From: a virus
DNA length: 21,217 bases
Virus record (IMG/VR): IMGVR_UViG_3300046745_000027
Coordinates: 1 to 21,217 of that record
Strand: one strand, 5' to 3'
The translations under genes were made by a program, and so were the position numbers. Position 1 is the stretch's first letter, and each line of letters opens with the position of its first letter. The notes below the pieces were generated by a model that was not told the DNA's origin, made no database searches, and worked only from the letters and a program-made list of their open reading frames with translations. This document shows positions 1 through 6,786 of the stretch, piece by piece.

Positions 1-40
1 TGGGTGATAACAGAGCTAAAAGCAGAATTAATTTTTTCAT
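1..40 (-). CDS. 5' end of a gene encoding a protein with a signal peptide (partial)
   Basis: Only the first 13 codons lie in the window; the gene runs off the left edge. The peptide reads MKKLILLLALLSP: two lysines followed by a run of Leu/Ile/Ala, the standard start of a Sec or lipoprotein signal peptide. The ATG overlaps the stop of the upstream holin-like gene as ATGA (positions 40-37), so the two are likely translationally coupled. A secreted or lipoprotein product next to a holin-like gene would fit a lysis function such as a spanin component or an exported endolysin, but this is inferred from position only. No mature sequence is visible. Confidence 0.6.
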   Translation of the reverse strand, partial: MKKLILLLALLSP

Positions 41-351
41 ACTTTTGGTTTGTCTTTTTTCATCATTGGGCAATTTGTTGGTGTTTTACCATTGCCGTTT
101 TTTCCAGTCGTCAAACCGAATGTGGCAAGGGCTCCAGTAAATACGCTGGCGACGAAAGTAATATCCGAATTGCCAGATTTCTTTACCATAGGAATGTCAA
201 CATAGTTCATAGTAATAATAAAGCCAGACCAGACAACTACGCCTAATCTAACTACTGTTCCCAGAAATTCTATTTGATGTTCTTTGTCTTCGGCTATATC
301 TTTTACTTTTCCTAAGAAACTTTTTTCTTTGACTGGCTTATCTTCTTCCAT
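37..351 (-). CDS. Small two-helix membrane protein, holin-like candidate
   Basis: A 104 aa protein with a charged N-terminus (residues 1-27), a predicted membrane helix at about 28-50 (IEFLGTVVRLGVVVWSGF and following), a short loop, a second helix at about 64-82 (DITFVASVFTGALATFGL) and a basic C-terminal tail ending PMMKKDKPKV. Size, two helices and charged tail fit a class II holin, which would permeabilise the inner membrane at the end of infection. There is no diagnostic holin motif, so the function is inferred from topology and position. Its start overlaps the end of the 126 aa gene by 40 nt, and its stop overlaps the start of a signal-peptide gene. Similar small membrane proteins are common late in cyanophage genomes. 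Confidence 0.6.
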   Translation of the reverse strand: MEEDKPVKEKSFLGKVKDIAEDKEHQIEFLGTVVRLGVVVWSGFIITMNYVDIPMVKKSGNSDITFVASVFTGALATFGLTTGKNGNGKTPTNCPMMKKDKPKV

Positions 352-692
352 GTTGTTTTAAGTATTGGTTTCATAGCAGTTACAACATATTTAAAAGCTG
401 CTGTAGCTGTAAGTGTAGCTGCTACTGACACAACCGCAGTTGTGGTAGCCGTTACTAAGATCTCAGTCTCAGGTACCGGCATTTGTTTTTCTGTAAAAGG
501 TATGTCTACCTTTCTCATTCCGGGAGACTCCGGCTCTTTTTCAGAGGCAGTACCTTCAGGTTCCTCTTCCGCTTGTAAATCACTAGGAGGTACAACTAAA
601 GGAATGTAAGAAGGTACGTCTGCTGTTGGTAAAGGTATAGATATTGTTTCTATTTTATCTGGATTTGGTATGACTATGCTCGGTAAGTCCAT
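312..692 (-). CDS. Proline-rich protein with a C-terminal membrane segment, function unknown
   Basis: A 126 aa protein. Residues 1-75 are rich in Pro, Ile and acidic residues (it begins MDLPSIVIPNPDKIETISIP). Residues about 77-107 form an Ala/Thr/Val-rich hydrophobic stretch (TAVVSVAATLTATAAFKYVV), followed by a basic tail (KKISQSKKKVS). This suggests a single-pass membrane protein with an extended hydrophilic head. It starts 3 nt after the stop of the 187 aa oxygenase-like gene and overlaps the holin-like gene by 40 nt in another frame, so it belongs to the same operon. I recall similar proline-rich membrane proteins in marine cyanophages, always of unknown function. A virion-associated or lysis-related role is possible but unsupported. 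Confidence 0.6.
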   Translation of the reverse strand: MDLPSIVIPNPDKIETISIPLPTADVPSYIPLVVPPSDLQAEEEPEGTASEKEPESPGMRKVDIPFTEKQMPVPETEILVTATTTAVVSVAATLTATAAFKYVVTAMKPILKTTWKKISQSKKKVS

Positions 693-695
693 TTG

Positions 696-1259
696 TTAAG
701 CTAAATTTCCTGATATAGATATTCTTTCTTCGTCACTTGTATAAAACGGATAGACACAATGTTGTGTAATAGAAGGAAACATTAACATTGTTCCTTCATC
801 TTTTTTATCTAAAAGCATAGAATATCTAATTAATTGACCAAGAATATCCGTATAACAAATTTCAAAAGAGCCATTTAAACAGGGAGTTGAATCATTATTT
901 GGTACTATTTCTAATTTTTTTTCATCTTCTTGTTTATATGGAATCTTCATCCATAAAACAAAACTAATCTGACCAGTATGAGTATGTGATGGGTTATATT
1001 CATATTTTTTTTGAAAGTTGACCCATAAATCACAAAGGTTGCCTGTTAAATGTGCATATTTTAACTCTTTAGCTTTTTCAAATAAATAACTTTTAAAAAC
1101 ATTCATTTCGTCTGGTAATCCTAAACTTTTACTTATATGCCCAGCTAACAGTTTTTTTTTATCAATGTTTGCTTTATCTATTTGTGATTGTACATATGTG
1201 TGTATTTCAGTAGGAATTTTTTCTTGTAACCAGTAAGTATTTGGTGGATTAATAATCAT
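696..1259 (-). CDS. 2OG-Fe(II) oxygenase-like protein (second of a tandem pair)
   Basis: A 187 aa protein resembling the small phage 2-oxoglutarate/Fe(II)-dependent dioxygenases. The clues are a His-x-His motif (H92 and H94 in NPSHTHTGQISFVLW), a later EGTMLMFPSITQHCVYPF segment giving H167, and a final strand DEERISISGN with R179, the expected place for the 2OG-binding Arg. This order (HxH, then LxxFPxxxxH, then RxSxSxN) is typical of the family of putative 2OG-Fe(II) oxygenases common in marine phages. The substrate is unknown; protein hydroxylation or nucleotide modification are possibilities for the wider superfamily. It begins 6 nt after the 217 aa relative and ends 3 nt before the proline-rich membrane protein gene. 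The two paralogues are diverged outside these motifs. Confidence 0.68.
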   Translation of the reverse strand: MIINPPNTYWLQEKIPTEIHTYVQSQIDKANIDKKKLLAGHISKSLGLPDEMNVFKSYLFEKAKELKYAHLTGNLCDLWVNFQKKYEYNPSHTHTGQISFVLWMKIPYKQEDEKKLEIVPNNDSTPCLNGSFEICYTDILGQLIRYSMLLDKKDEGTMLMFPSITQHCVYPFYTSDEERISISGNLA

Positions 1260-1265
1260 ATTTCA

Positions 1266-1919
1266 TTACCATTCGGGGTTATAACTTGAATCATGACACC
1301 AAACTTGTCTATCTATAGCAAAATTAAAAGCTAACGATTTTCTCCTTTTACCTTTATGGGGTTCTGTACCGTGATAGCAAATAGCTGGGAAAAAGAAATA
1401 TGCTCCTTTGTCTGGTATAAGCCTTATGTTATCCATTGCTTTACAAATTTTGTCTTCCCGATACCAAGGTGGAACCATTGTTTCGATTGTATGAGTTAAT
1501 GGATTTTTTAATTCTAAACAAACTGTTTCTTTGTCATATACTTCGTCAAAATATAAAATTCCAGAATAAAAACAATTAGCATGTCTATGAGTTACGATAT
1601 TATCACCTTCGTCTTCTAAACATGTTAACCATGAAGAAGTAATTTTAGCTGTAATATCTCCGTAAGTATTTTTTAAAAATAAATTAAATTTATCAATTAT
1701 ATTATCACGCAAATTAGGATAGGATTCTAAGATTCTGTAGTACTTTTCGTGAAATTTTTCTAACCCTAAAGTATCTGCTTCTTTTATAAAATCCGTGTTT
1801 TGTTTTTGATTTGGAGTCCATACTATACGTTCATCATTTCTAATGTCAGTAAAATCAAATTCATCTATTATTCCATGACCTAAATAGTAGGCGAATGGAG
1901 TGCTTATGTTTAATGTCAT
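1266..1919 (-). CDS. 2OG-Fe(II) oxygenase-like protein (first of a tandem pair)
   Basis: A 217 aa protein with the hallmarks of the putative 2OG-Fe(II) oxygenase family. These are SSWLTCLEDEGDN followed by VTHRHANCFYSGILYF (H111 and H113, candidate metal ligands), a linker carrying LELKNP, then GAYFFFPAICYHGTEPH with H183 as the candidate distal His, and KRRKSLAFNF with R192/R193 as candidate 2OG-binding arginines. The N-terminal 90 residues are helical and carry no motif I know. It lies 22 nt downstream of the fibre gene with the tail-collar domain and 6 nt upstream of a second, diverged copy of the family. Substrate unknown. The position inside the structural operon suggests late expression. 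Confidence 0.72.
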   Translation of the reverse strand: MTLNISTPFAYYLGHGIIDEFDFTDIRNDERIVWTPNQKQNTDFIKEADTLGLEKFHEKYYRILESYPNLRDNIIDKFNLFLKNTYGDITAKITSSWLTCLEDEGDNIVTHRHANCFYSGILYFDEVYDKETVCLELKNPLTHTIETMVPPWYREDKICKAMDNIRLIPDKGAYFFFPAICYHGTEPHKGKRRKSLAFNFAIDRQVWCHDSSYNPEW

Positions 1920-1941
1920 ATATAAAGGGTGAATAATTAAA

Positions 1942-3570
1942 TTAAGTTTTCATTATGTAGCAAAGAGCATAGTAAGGTGATCTTGTATCAATACTTACTG
2001 TGTCTGATCCACTAATATTTACTGTGTCTGAACCAGAGATATTTACTGTGTCTGAACCAGATCCTGAGAATGGAATAGTAAGTCTTGTACCTGTGTAAAC
2101 ATGGTGCGTTACAGTGAAGGTTCCGTTTGTGTAGCTGTAACCAGTACTGTAATAAGTATTAATACCACCTTGGTTATATTTCTTTGCATCGCCTACAGCA
2201 TTACCAGATACACTTATGTTTACAGTATCTGAACCAGAAATACTAACGGTATCAGATCCAGAAATGTTAACTGTATCTGTTCTAGTATTAGCACCACCTG
2301 TATTACCTACAGAATAAGAGTTACCAGCACCTACAACAAATCTGTCTCTTAGGTCAGGTGTACTGTTAGATCCATTACATAGTACAAATCCACTAGGAAT
2401 ATTACCTGTAGATCCAGACCATAATAAGATCATGCCTGTTACAAATGCTTCAATACCTGTTAGGTTTGCTCCATTTATTGCTGGAAGTGTAGAAGGAAAT
2501 CTACCGTCTGGAATAGTACCAGAAGAAAGATTGCTTGCGTTCAAATTTGTTACAGACGAACCATTACCATTTGTAGCTAATTTAGTAGCAATACTATTTG
2601 TAACTGTTGTCGAAAAGTTAGCATCATCACCTAAAGCCGCTGCTAATTCATTAAGAGTATTAAGGGCTGATGGAGATGAATCTACTAAGTTTGATACGGC
2701 TGTATCTGTGTATGCAGTTGTAGCAATTTTTGTACTGCCATCACCTTGAGATTGTGTAGTCGCAGTTACTCCATTAAGTATTACACCGTTTGAAGTAGTT
2801 ATTGCATCTAGTTTTGAATGATCAGCATCTGTAAATACGTTACTGTCACTAGCAGAACCTACTAAAGCTCTTACTTCAGCAGCTGTTTGATCTCCAGTAG
2901 ATCCAGCCTCAATGCCGTCTAATTTATTACCATCACTAGCTACATCTCTACCATCAACTGTTCCTGTTACTCCGATGTTTCCTGTTACCTGTACTCCAAC
3001 CCCATGAACTACTAATCTAGATGTACCAGCTCTTGTTGTTGTAATGTCTCCGTTGTTCGATACTGCTACGTTTGATGTACCGTTTGCAATAGTCGTGCTG
3101 TCAATCGCAGTAGTTGAGGCTGTTGTAATTAAACCTTGAGCGTCAACTGTGACGATAGGAATAGCAGAGCTAGAACCATAAGATCCAGCAACTACCCCAG
3201 AGTTTTCTAATTTTGTACCCGCTATAGCTGCGTTTGATGCTATGTCAGCATTTACGATTGTGCCGTCTGCAATATCAGAAGAAGTAATACTTCCATCAAT
3301 TATGTTTGTACTATTTATATTTACGTCTGTAGGTAATGTACCAGCAGCTATTTTTTCTACTGCTATTGAATCTGTACCTAATCTTCCAGCTATTGTTGCA
3401 GAAGATACGTTTGACATATCTTCTTTTGCTAGTGGTTTACCACCAGCTTGTGAACCGTCATGTACAACGGCTGTGTCTTTTGTGGTATCTATAGTTACTT
3501 CGCCTTCGGCACCAGTAAATGATGCGTGTTGCGTTGTAGTACCACGTCTTAATTTTAATAATTTTGCCAT
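1942..3570 (-). CDS. Tail fibre/receptor-binding-type protein with Mtd-like N-terminus and tail-collar domain
   Basis: A 542 aa protein. The start, MAKLLKLRRGTTTQHASF followed by TGAEGEVTIDTTKDTAVVHDG, matches the short N-terminal attachment domain named after the Bordetella phage major tropism determinant (Mtd_N), widespread in marine phage fibres. The middle has fibre modules such as SDGNKLDGIEAGSTGDQTA, VFTDADHSKLDAI and ALNTLNELAAALGDDANF. From about residue 375 a phage tail-collar domain follows (GMILLWSGSTGNIPSGFVLC, then TPDLRDRFVVGAG). The C-terminus repeats GSDTVNISGSDTV units on both sides of a variable loop and ends RSPYYALCYIMK, typical of trimeric fibre tips. It abuts the long tail fibre gene directly, so the two may form one adhesion apparatus. 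A receptor-binding role is inferred from domain content. Confidence 0.82.
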   Translation of the reverse strand: MAKLLKLRRGTTTQHASFTGAEGEVTIDTTKDTAVVHDGSQAGGKPLAKEDMSNVSSATIAGRLGTDSIAVEKIAAGTLPTDVNINSTNIIDGSITSSDIADGTIVNADIASNAAIAGTKLENSGVVAGSYGSSSAIPIVTVDAQGLITTASTTAIDSTTIANGTSNVAVSNNGDITTTRAGTSRLVVHGVGVQVTGNIGVTGTVDGRDVASDGNKLDGIEAGSTGDQTAAEVRALVGSASDSNVFTDADHSKLDAITTSNGVILNGVTATTQSQGDGSTKIATTAYTDTAVSNLVDSSPSALNTLNELAAALGDDANFSTTVTNSIATKLATNGNGSSVTNLNASNLSSGTIPDGRFPSTLPAINGANLTGIEAFVTGMILLWSGSTGNIPSGFVLCNGSNSTPDLRDRFVVGAGNSYSVGNTGGANTRTDTVNISGSDTVSISGSDTVNISVSGNAVGDAKKYNQGGINTYYSTGYSYTNGTFTVTHHVYTGTRLTIPFSGSGSDTVNISGSDTVNISGSDTVSIDTRSPYYALCYIMKT

Positions 3571-6500
3571 TTAAAGTGTACCGAAATCGAGAGTTAAATT
3601 ATTACCAGCAGAACCATCTATAGTTGTTGCTGTCATTAGTCCTGTTACTGTTGCGCCTGTAGATGTAACCTCTACTTTGGTGTTTCCAGAATCTTGTAAT
3701 TTAATATTTCCTGTACCAGATGCGTTGATTATAGAATCTGTTGTGTTGTGAAATATTTGTAAATCCGAGTCTGCGCCAAACTTAACTTTAATATTGTCGT
3801 TGTATCTGTTATCTCCAGTAAAGACACTTCCAGATACTTGTGATAAAGCTCCAGTAGCTGTAACACCACCTTGCCATTGAGAACCATTCCAAATTCTTAG
3901 TTCATTAGCTGAAGAGTTAAAATATAAATCTCCAACAGACAATGCGTTACCACCACCATCGGTTGATGGAGCAGAAGAAGCTATTTGATATTGGTCTGCA
4001 AAGTTGTTTACGTCAGAAACATTTGTAGCAACAGTATTGATGTTCGTTGCATTAGAAACAACAGAATTAATATTTGATGCGTTAGACACCGCACTATTAA
4101 TATTTGATGCGTTTGAAACTGCACTATTAATATTGCTTGAGTTATTAGCTACAGCAGTAATGTTTGTATTATTTCCAGCAACCGCATTTATATTTGTAGC
4201 ATTAGAAACAGCAGCATTAATGTTTGAAGCATTAGAAACAGCAGAATTTATATTGCTAGAGTTTCCAGCAACTGCCGTTACGTTTGAATTATTTGCAGCA
4301 ACTGTGTTTATATTTGTACTGTTATCAGCAGTAGCAATAATTTTAACTACGTTATCCGATACTGTCTTTATTGGATCATCCTTAACAGTGATGGTGTTAC
4401 CCATTCCACTGTGGTTTGTACAGTAGTATATAAAACTTGTTGGCTGTGACTCAGGTACAACAAGTTGGACTTTTGCACCAGCTTGTCCTTGAGTGCCAGT
4501 AACAGTAACACCAGTATTATAAGCACTACCACCACTTGAAAAACGTAAGGGATGAGAACCATTAGAACTATCACTTACATCAAATGTATAAGTCCAACCT
4601 TTATATAAAGTAAGAGCTGGTTTACTTACACCATCTACAAAATATGCACCACTAGAAACAGTAATAGCAAAAGTTATTTCATCTTCTAAAGCATCAGCAA
4701 CAATATCTAATGAACCATTAGAACTTCCTGTAGTTACTGCATCACCTATTAATCCAAGATCTTCGGAATATGTTATTGCTCCAGAAACAATAGCTACGTC
4801 ATCTAATACTGATTGGGCTGGTGTAATAATTGCCCATGCACTACCATTCCAAACTCTTAAGTTTCCGTTACTATTATCAAACCATAAATCACCACTTACT
4901 AATGAATTACCATCTACTCTTTGTGTAGGAGCACTTCCACTAATTTGGTATAAATCAGCAAAGTTATTAATATCAGATACATTTGCCCCGGCTGCAACAA
5001 TATTAGTAATGTTGGTTGCAACTGTTGTTACTTCAGTAGCTTTAGGAACTAACCTGTGAAAAGTATATTGATTAAGAGTCGCTGTAGATTCAACTAATAA
5101 TCCAAATCCACTTGGCAAATCTAAAGGCACACCAGTAATAGTTACTGTGCTATTTCCAACTGTTCCGTTAGCAATAGTTACAGTAGTTCCGGTTCTTGTA
5201 TATCCTTGTGATAAAGCACCAATACTTAGTATGGCTGCTTGACCAGTAGTACCTTGTGGGTTCGTATTTGGAAAAAGTAACTCAGTAGCAATAGTAGTAA
5301 AACCACCAACGTCATCAATAAGATCAATAATTCTCGCATTGATTGCAGCAGTTGTAGCTACAAATGCATCTGAGTTAGACCATGTAGCACCACTAGCTAT
5401 AGTTTCACTAGAATCTTGCCTTAAAAACTTAGCTTCAGCCTCAGTTTCTGTGTAGTATCTACCATCTAATGCTCCACCTGTAAGCTCAGTTTCTGTAAAA
5501 TATCTGTTGTCTAATTGACCAGCATCTAGTTCAGTCTCCGTGTAGTATCTACCGTCAGCGGCTCCACCAGTTATTTCAGATTCTGTAAAATATAAACTAT
5601 TTAGTTGACCACCGTTAAGCTCTGCTTCTGTGTAATATCTACTATCAATTGCACCGCCAGAGGTAAGTTCAGTTTCGGTAAAATATCTGTTATCTAACTG
5701 ACCAGCATCTAGCTCAGTTTCTGTATAGTATCTGCCATCAGCAGCACCTCCAGTTATTTCAGTTTCAGTAAAATATCTGTTATCTAATGTACCTGTTGCT
5801 ATTTCAGAATCAGTAACAGCATTAGCTTGTATATGTTCAGCTCCTACCGCATCATCAGCTAGTTTTGTACTATCTATAATATCAGCTTCTAGATGTACTC
5901 TGTCTATAGATCCATCTACATATTGGTCACTATCTACTGAGTTAGCTGACATATGAGAAAGATCAACTGACCCTGATGTAATGTGTTCTGAATCAACAGC
6001 ATTATCGGCAAGTTTTGTACCGTCAATAATGTCTGCTTCTAAATGAACTCTATCAATACTTCCATCTACATATTGGTCACTGTCAACTGAGTTAGCTGAC
6101 ATGTGAATTAAATCTATACTTCCGTCTACATATTGATCACTGTCTACTGAGTTAGCAGACATGTGTTCTAAGTCAATCGAACCTGATACATAATGCTCAG
6201 AATTAATTTGGTCATCACCTATTTTAGCACCTGTAACAGAATCTGCTCCAAGAGCTGTAGTGTCTACGGAACCGGCAGCATAGTGTTCTGTATCTAATGA
6301 ATCTGCTGCTATATGTTCAGAATCAACACTATCGTCAGCTATCTTTGTACCATCAATAGCATCATTAGCTATCTTAGGTCTTGTTACATTAAGATCTTTT
6401 ATCTTAACAGTTGTAACAGCATTGTCTCTTACGTCAGCAGTTCTAATTTTTTGTTGCTGTTCTTGGTTAGCATATAAACTTTGATCTACATTATTATTTA

Positions 6501-6780
6501 GATCTCCAGCTCTGATTGACGAACCAGCAGCAAATACTGCCTTGGCTGAGTCTACGTCTGTTACTCTATAAATATGAATGTCTACGTTATTTGCGGGTGC
6601 ACTATTTAAAACAACGTTTGTGCCAGAAATGGAGTAGTCGTTGTTAGTACCACTTGTGTTTTCAGTTTTTATAACTCCGTCAAGTTCTACCTTAAGATCG
6701 GAGTTCTGTAATATTGGGAATGTGTACGCGTAAGTAGTGGTGGAACTATTACCCGTATAAAAATGTTCAGTTGTTGCCAT
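3571..6780 (-). CDS. Long tail fibre protein with T7 gp17-like N-terminus
   Basis: A 1069 aa protein. Residues 1-150 resemble the T7 tail fibre N-terminal domain that docks to the tail: a YxYxFP strand, then VDIHIYRVTD, SSIRAGDLN and a coiled region (YANQEQQQKI). Then come VDSEHI-type repeats (about 150-320), YFTETE-type repeats (about 330-450), a variable region, a 47-residue NNFADLYQI...RVWNGSAW module (603-649), a cupredoxin-like domain (about 701-801), ten 10-residue NINSAVSNAS repeats (823-922), a second copy of the 47-residue module (923-969) and a C-terminal SDLQIFHNTTDSI segment. It lacks the T7 fibre tip, so host binding must use other parts or the neighbouring collar-domain protein. 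It starts 6 nt after the gp16-like gene, exactly the gp17 position in T7. Confidence 0.88.
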   Translation of the reverse strand: MATTEHFYTGNSSTTTYAYTFPILQNSDLKVELDGVIKTENTSGTNNDYSISGTNVVLNSAPANNVDIHIYRVTDVDSAKAVFAAGSSIRAGDLNNNVDQSLYANQEQQQKIRTADVRDNAVTTVKIKDLNVTRPKIANDAIDGTKIADDSVDSEHIAADSLDTEHYAAGSVDTTALGADSVTGAKIGDDQINSEHYVSGSIDLEHMSANSVDSDQYVDGSIDLIHMSANSVDSDQYVDGSIDRVHLEADIIDGTKLADNAVDSEHITSGSVDLSHMSANSVDSDQYVDGSIDRVHLEADIIDSTKLADDAVGAEHIQANAVTDSEIATGTLDNRYFTETEITGGAADGRYYTETELDAGQLDNRYFTETELTSGGAIDSRYYTEAELNGGQLNSLYFTESEITGGAADGRYYTETELDAGQLDNRYFTETELTGGALDGRYYTETEAEAKFLRQDSSETIASGATWSNSDAFVATTAAINARIIDLIDDVGGFTTIATELLFPNTNPQGTTGQAAILSIGALSQGYTRTGTTVTIANGTVGNSTVTITGVPLDLPSGFGLLVESTATLNQYTFHRLVPKATEVTTVATNITNIVAAGANVSDINNFADLYQISGSAPTQRVDGNSLVSGDLWFDNSNGNLRVWNGSAWAIITPAQSVLDDVAIVSGAITYSEDLGLIGDAVTTGSSNGSLDIVADALEDEITFAITVSSGAYFVDGVSKPALTLYKGWTYTFDVSDSSNGSHPLRFSSGGSAYNTGVTVTGTQGQAGAKVQLVVPESQPTSFIYYCTNHSGMGNTITVKDDPIKTVSDNVVKIIATADNSTNINTVAANNSNVTAVAGNSSNINSAVSNASNINAAVSNATNINAVAGNNTNITAVANNSSNINSAVSNASNINSAVSNASNINSVVSNATNINTVATNVSDVNNFADQYQIASSAPSTDGGGNALSVGDLYFNSSANELRIWNGSQWQGGVTATGALSQVSGSVFTGDNRYNDNIKVKFGADSDLQIFHNTTDSIINASGTGNIKLQDSGNTKVEVTSTGATVTGLMTATTIDGSAGNNLTLDFGTL
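3874..4014 (-). repeat. 47-residue fibre module, copy 2
   Basis: Encodes DVNNFADQYQIASSAPS...LRIWNGSQW, a near repeat of the module at 4834-4974 and exactly the same length (141 nt). Both copies follow an NVS segment and close with an (L/I)RxWNGSxW strand. The DNA has diverged more than the protein, which points to an old duplication kept by selection on the protein. Confidence 0.8.
4015..4314 (-). repeat. Ten tandem 10-residue (30 bp) repeats in the tail fibre
   Basis: Ten units of the form NINSAVSNAS / NINAVAGNNT / NITAVANNSS, each exactly 30 bp, between the cupredoxin-like domain and the second 47-residue module. Such Asn/Ile-periodic repeats are expected to form an elongated trimeric shaft, either coiled coil or beta-helical. 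The repeats keep the protein pattern while varying codons. Repeat number is a likely place for length variation between related phages. Confidence 0.85.
4380..4680 (-). other. Cupredoxin-like (blue copper) domain inside the tail fibre
   Basis: Residues about 701-801 of the fibre read as a small beta-sandwich: ITFAITVSSGAYFVDGVSK, LTLYKGWTYTFDVSDSS, GSHPLRFSSGG, a Gly/Thr/Val-rich stretch, then PTSFIYYCTNHSGMGN and TITV. The residues H743, C787, H790 and M793 match a type-1 copper ligand set, and the C-x2-H-x2-M spacing is that of amicyanin (plastocyanin has C-x2-H-x4-M). I see the ligand pattern directly; copper binding and any electron-transfer or structural role are inference. Related domains with a YYCxxHSGMG motif occur in other marine phage structural proteins. 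Confidence 0.75.
4834..4974 (-). repeat. 47-residue fibre module, copy 1
   Basis: Encodes DINNFADLYQISGSAPT...LRVWNGSAW. It lies just upstream of the cupredoxin-like domain, so the two copies (this one and 3874-4014) flank that domain and the 10-residue repeats. The preceding residues NITNIVAAGANVS look like a single unit of the 10-residue repeat, so the duplicated block may be a little longer than 141 bp. Confidence 0.8.
5433..5795 (-). repeat. YFTETE-type tandem repeats in the tail fibre (about eight units)
   Basis: About eight alternating units of 14-17 residues such as NRYFTETEITGGAADG and RYYTETELDAGQLD. A block of about 30 residues (from GGAADGRYYTETELDAGQLD onward) occurs twice almost unchanged in protein, while the DNA copies differ mainly at third codon positions. 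This repeat type is common in marine cyanophage fibres and probably forms a shaft. Confidence 0.8.
5820..6400 (-). repeat. VDSEHI / NSVDSDQYVDGSID tandem repeats in the tail fibre
   Basis: A run of about 10-residue units following the pattern (S/A)(V/I)D(S/L)(E/D)(H/Q)(I/Y/M)xx(G/N/D)S, for example SANSVDSDQYVDGSIDRVHL and LADNAVDSEHITSGSVD. A higher-order unit of about 50 residues (SANSVDSDQYVDGSIDRVHL, then EADIID, TKLAD) appears twice. It lies just after the tail-docking domain and is expected to be part of the fibre shaft. Confidence 0.8.
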
Positions 6781-6786
6781 TTGGTT

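Noticed and set aside
1942-3570. Diversity-generating retroelement target, because of the Mtd-like N-terminus
   Set aside because: No reverse transcriptase, template repeat or C-type lectin variable region is present; the Mtd_N domain alone is a common fibre attachment domain.
4015-4314. CRISPR-like array because of regular 30 bp periodicity
   Set aside because: The repeats are contiguous, in frame and coding (10-residue units of a fibre shaft) with no spacers.
4368-4574. 68 aa minus-strand hydrophobic ORF inside the tail fibre
   Set aside because: Out-of-frame reading of the cupredoxin-like region; the main frame has clear domain structure.
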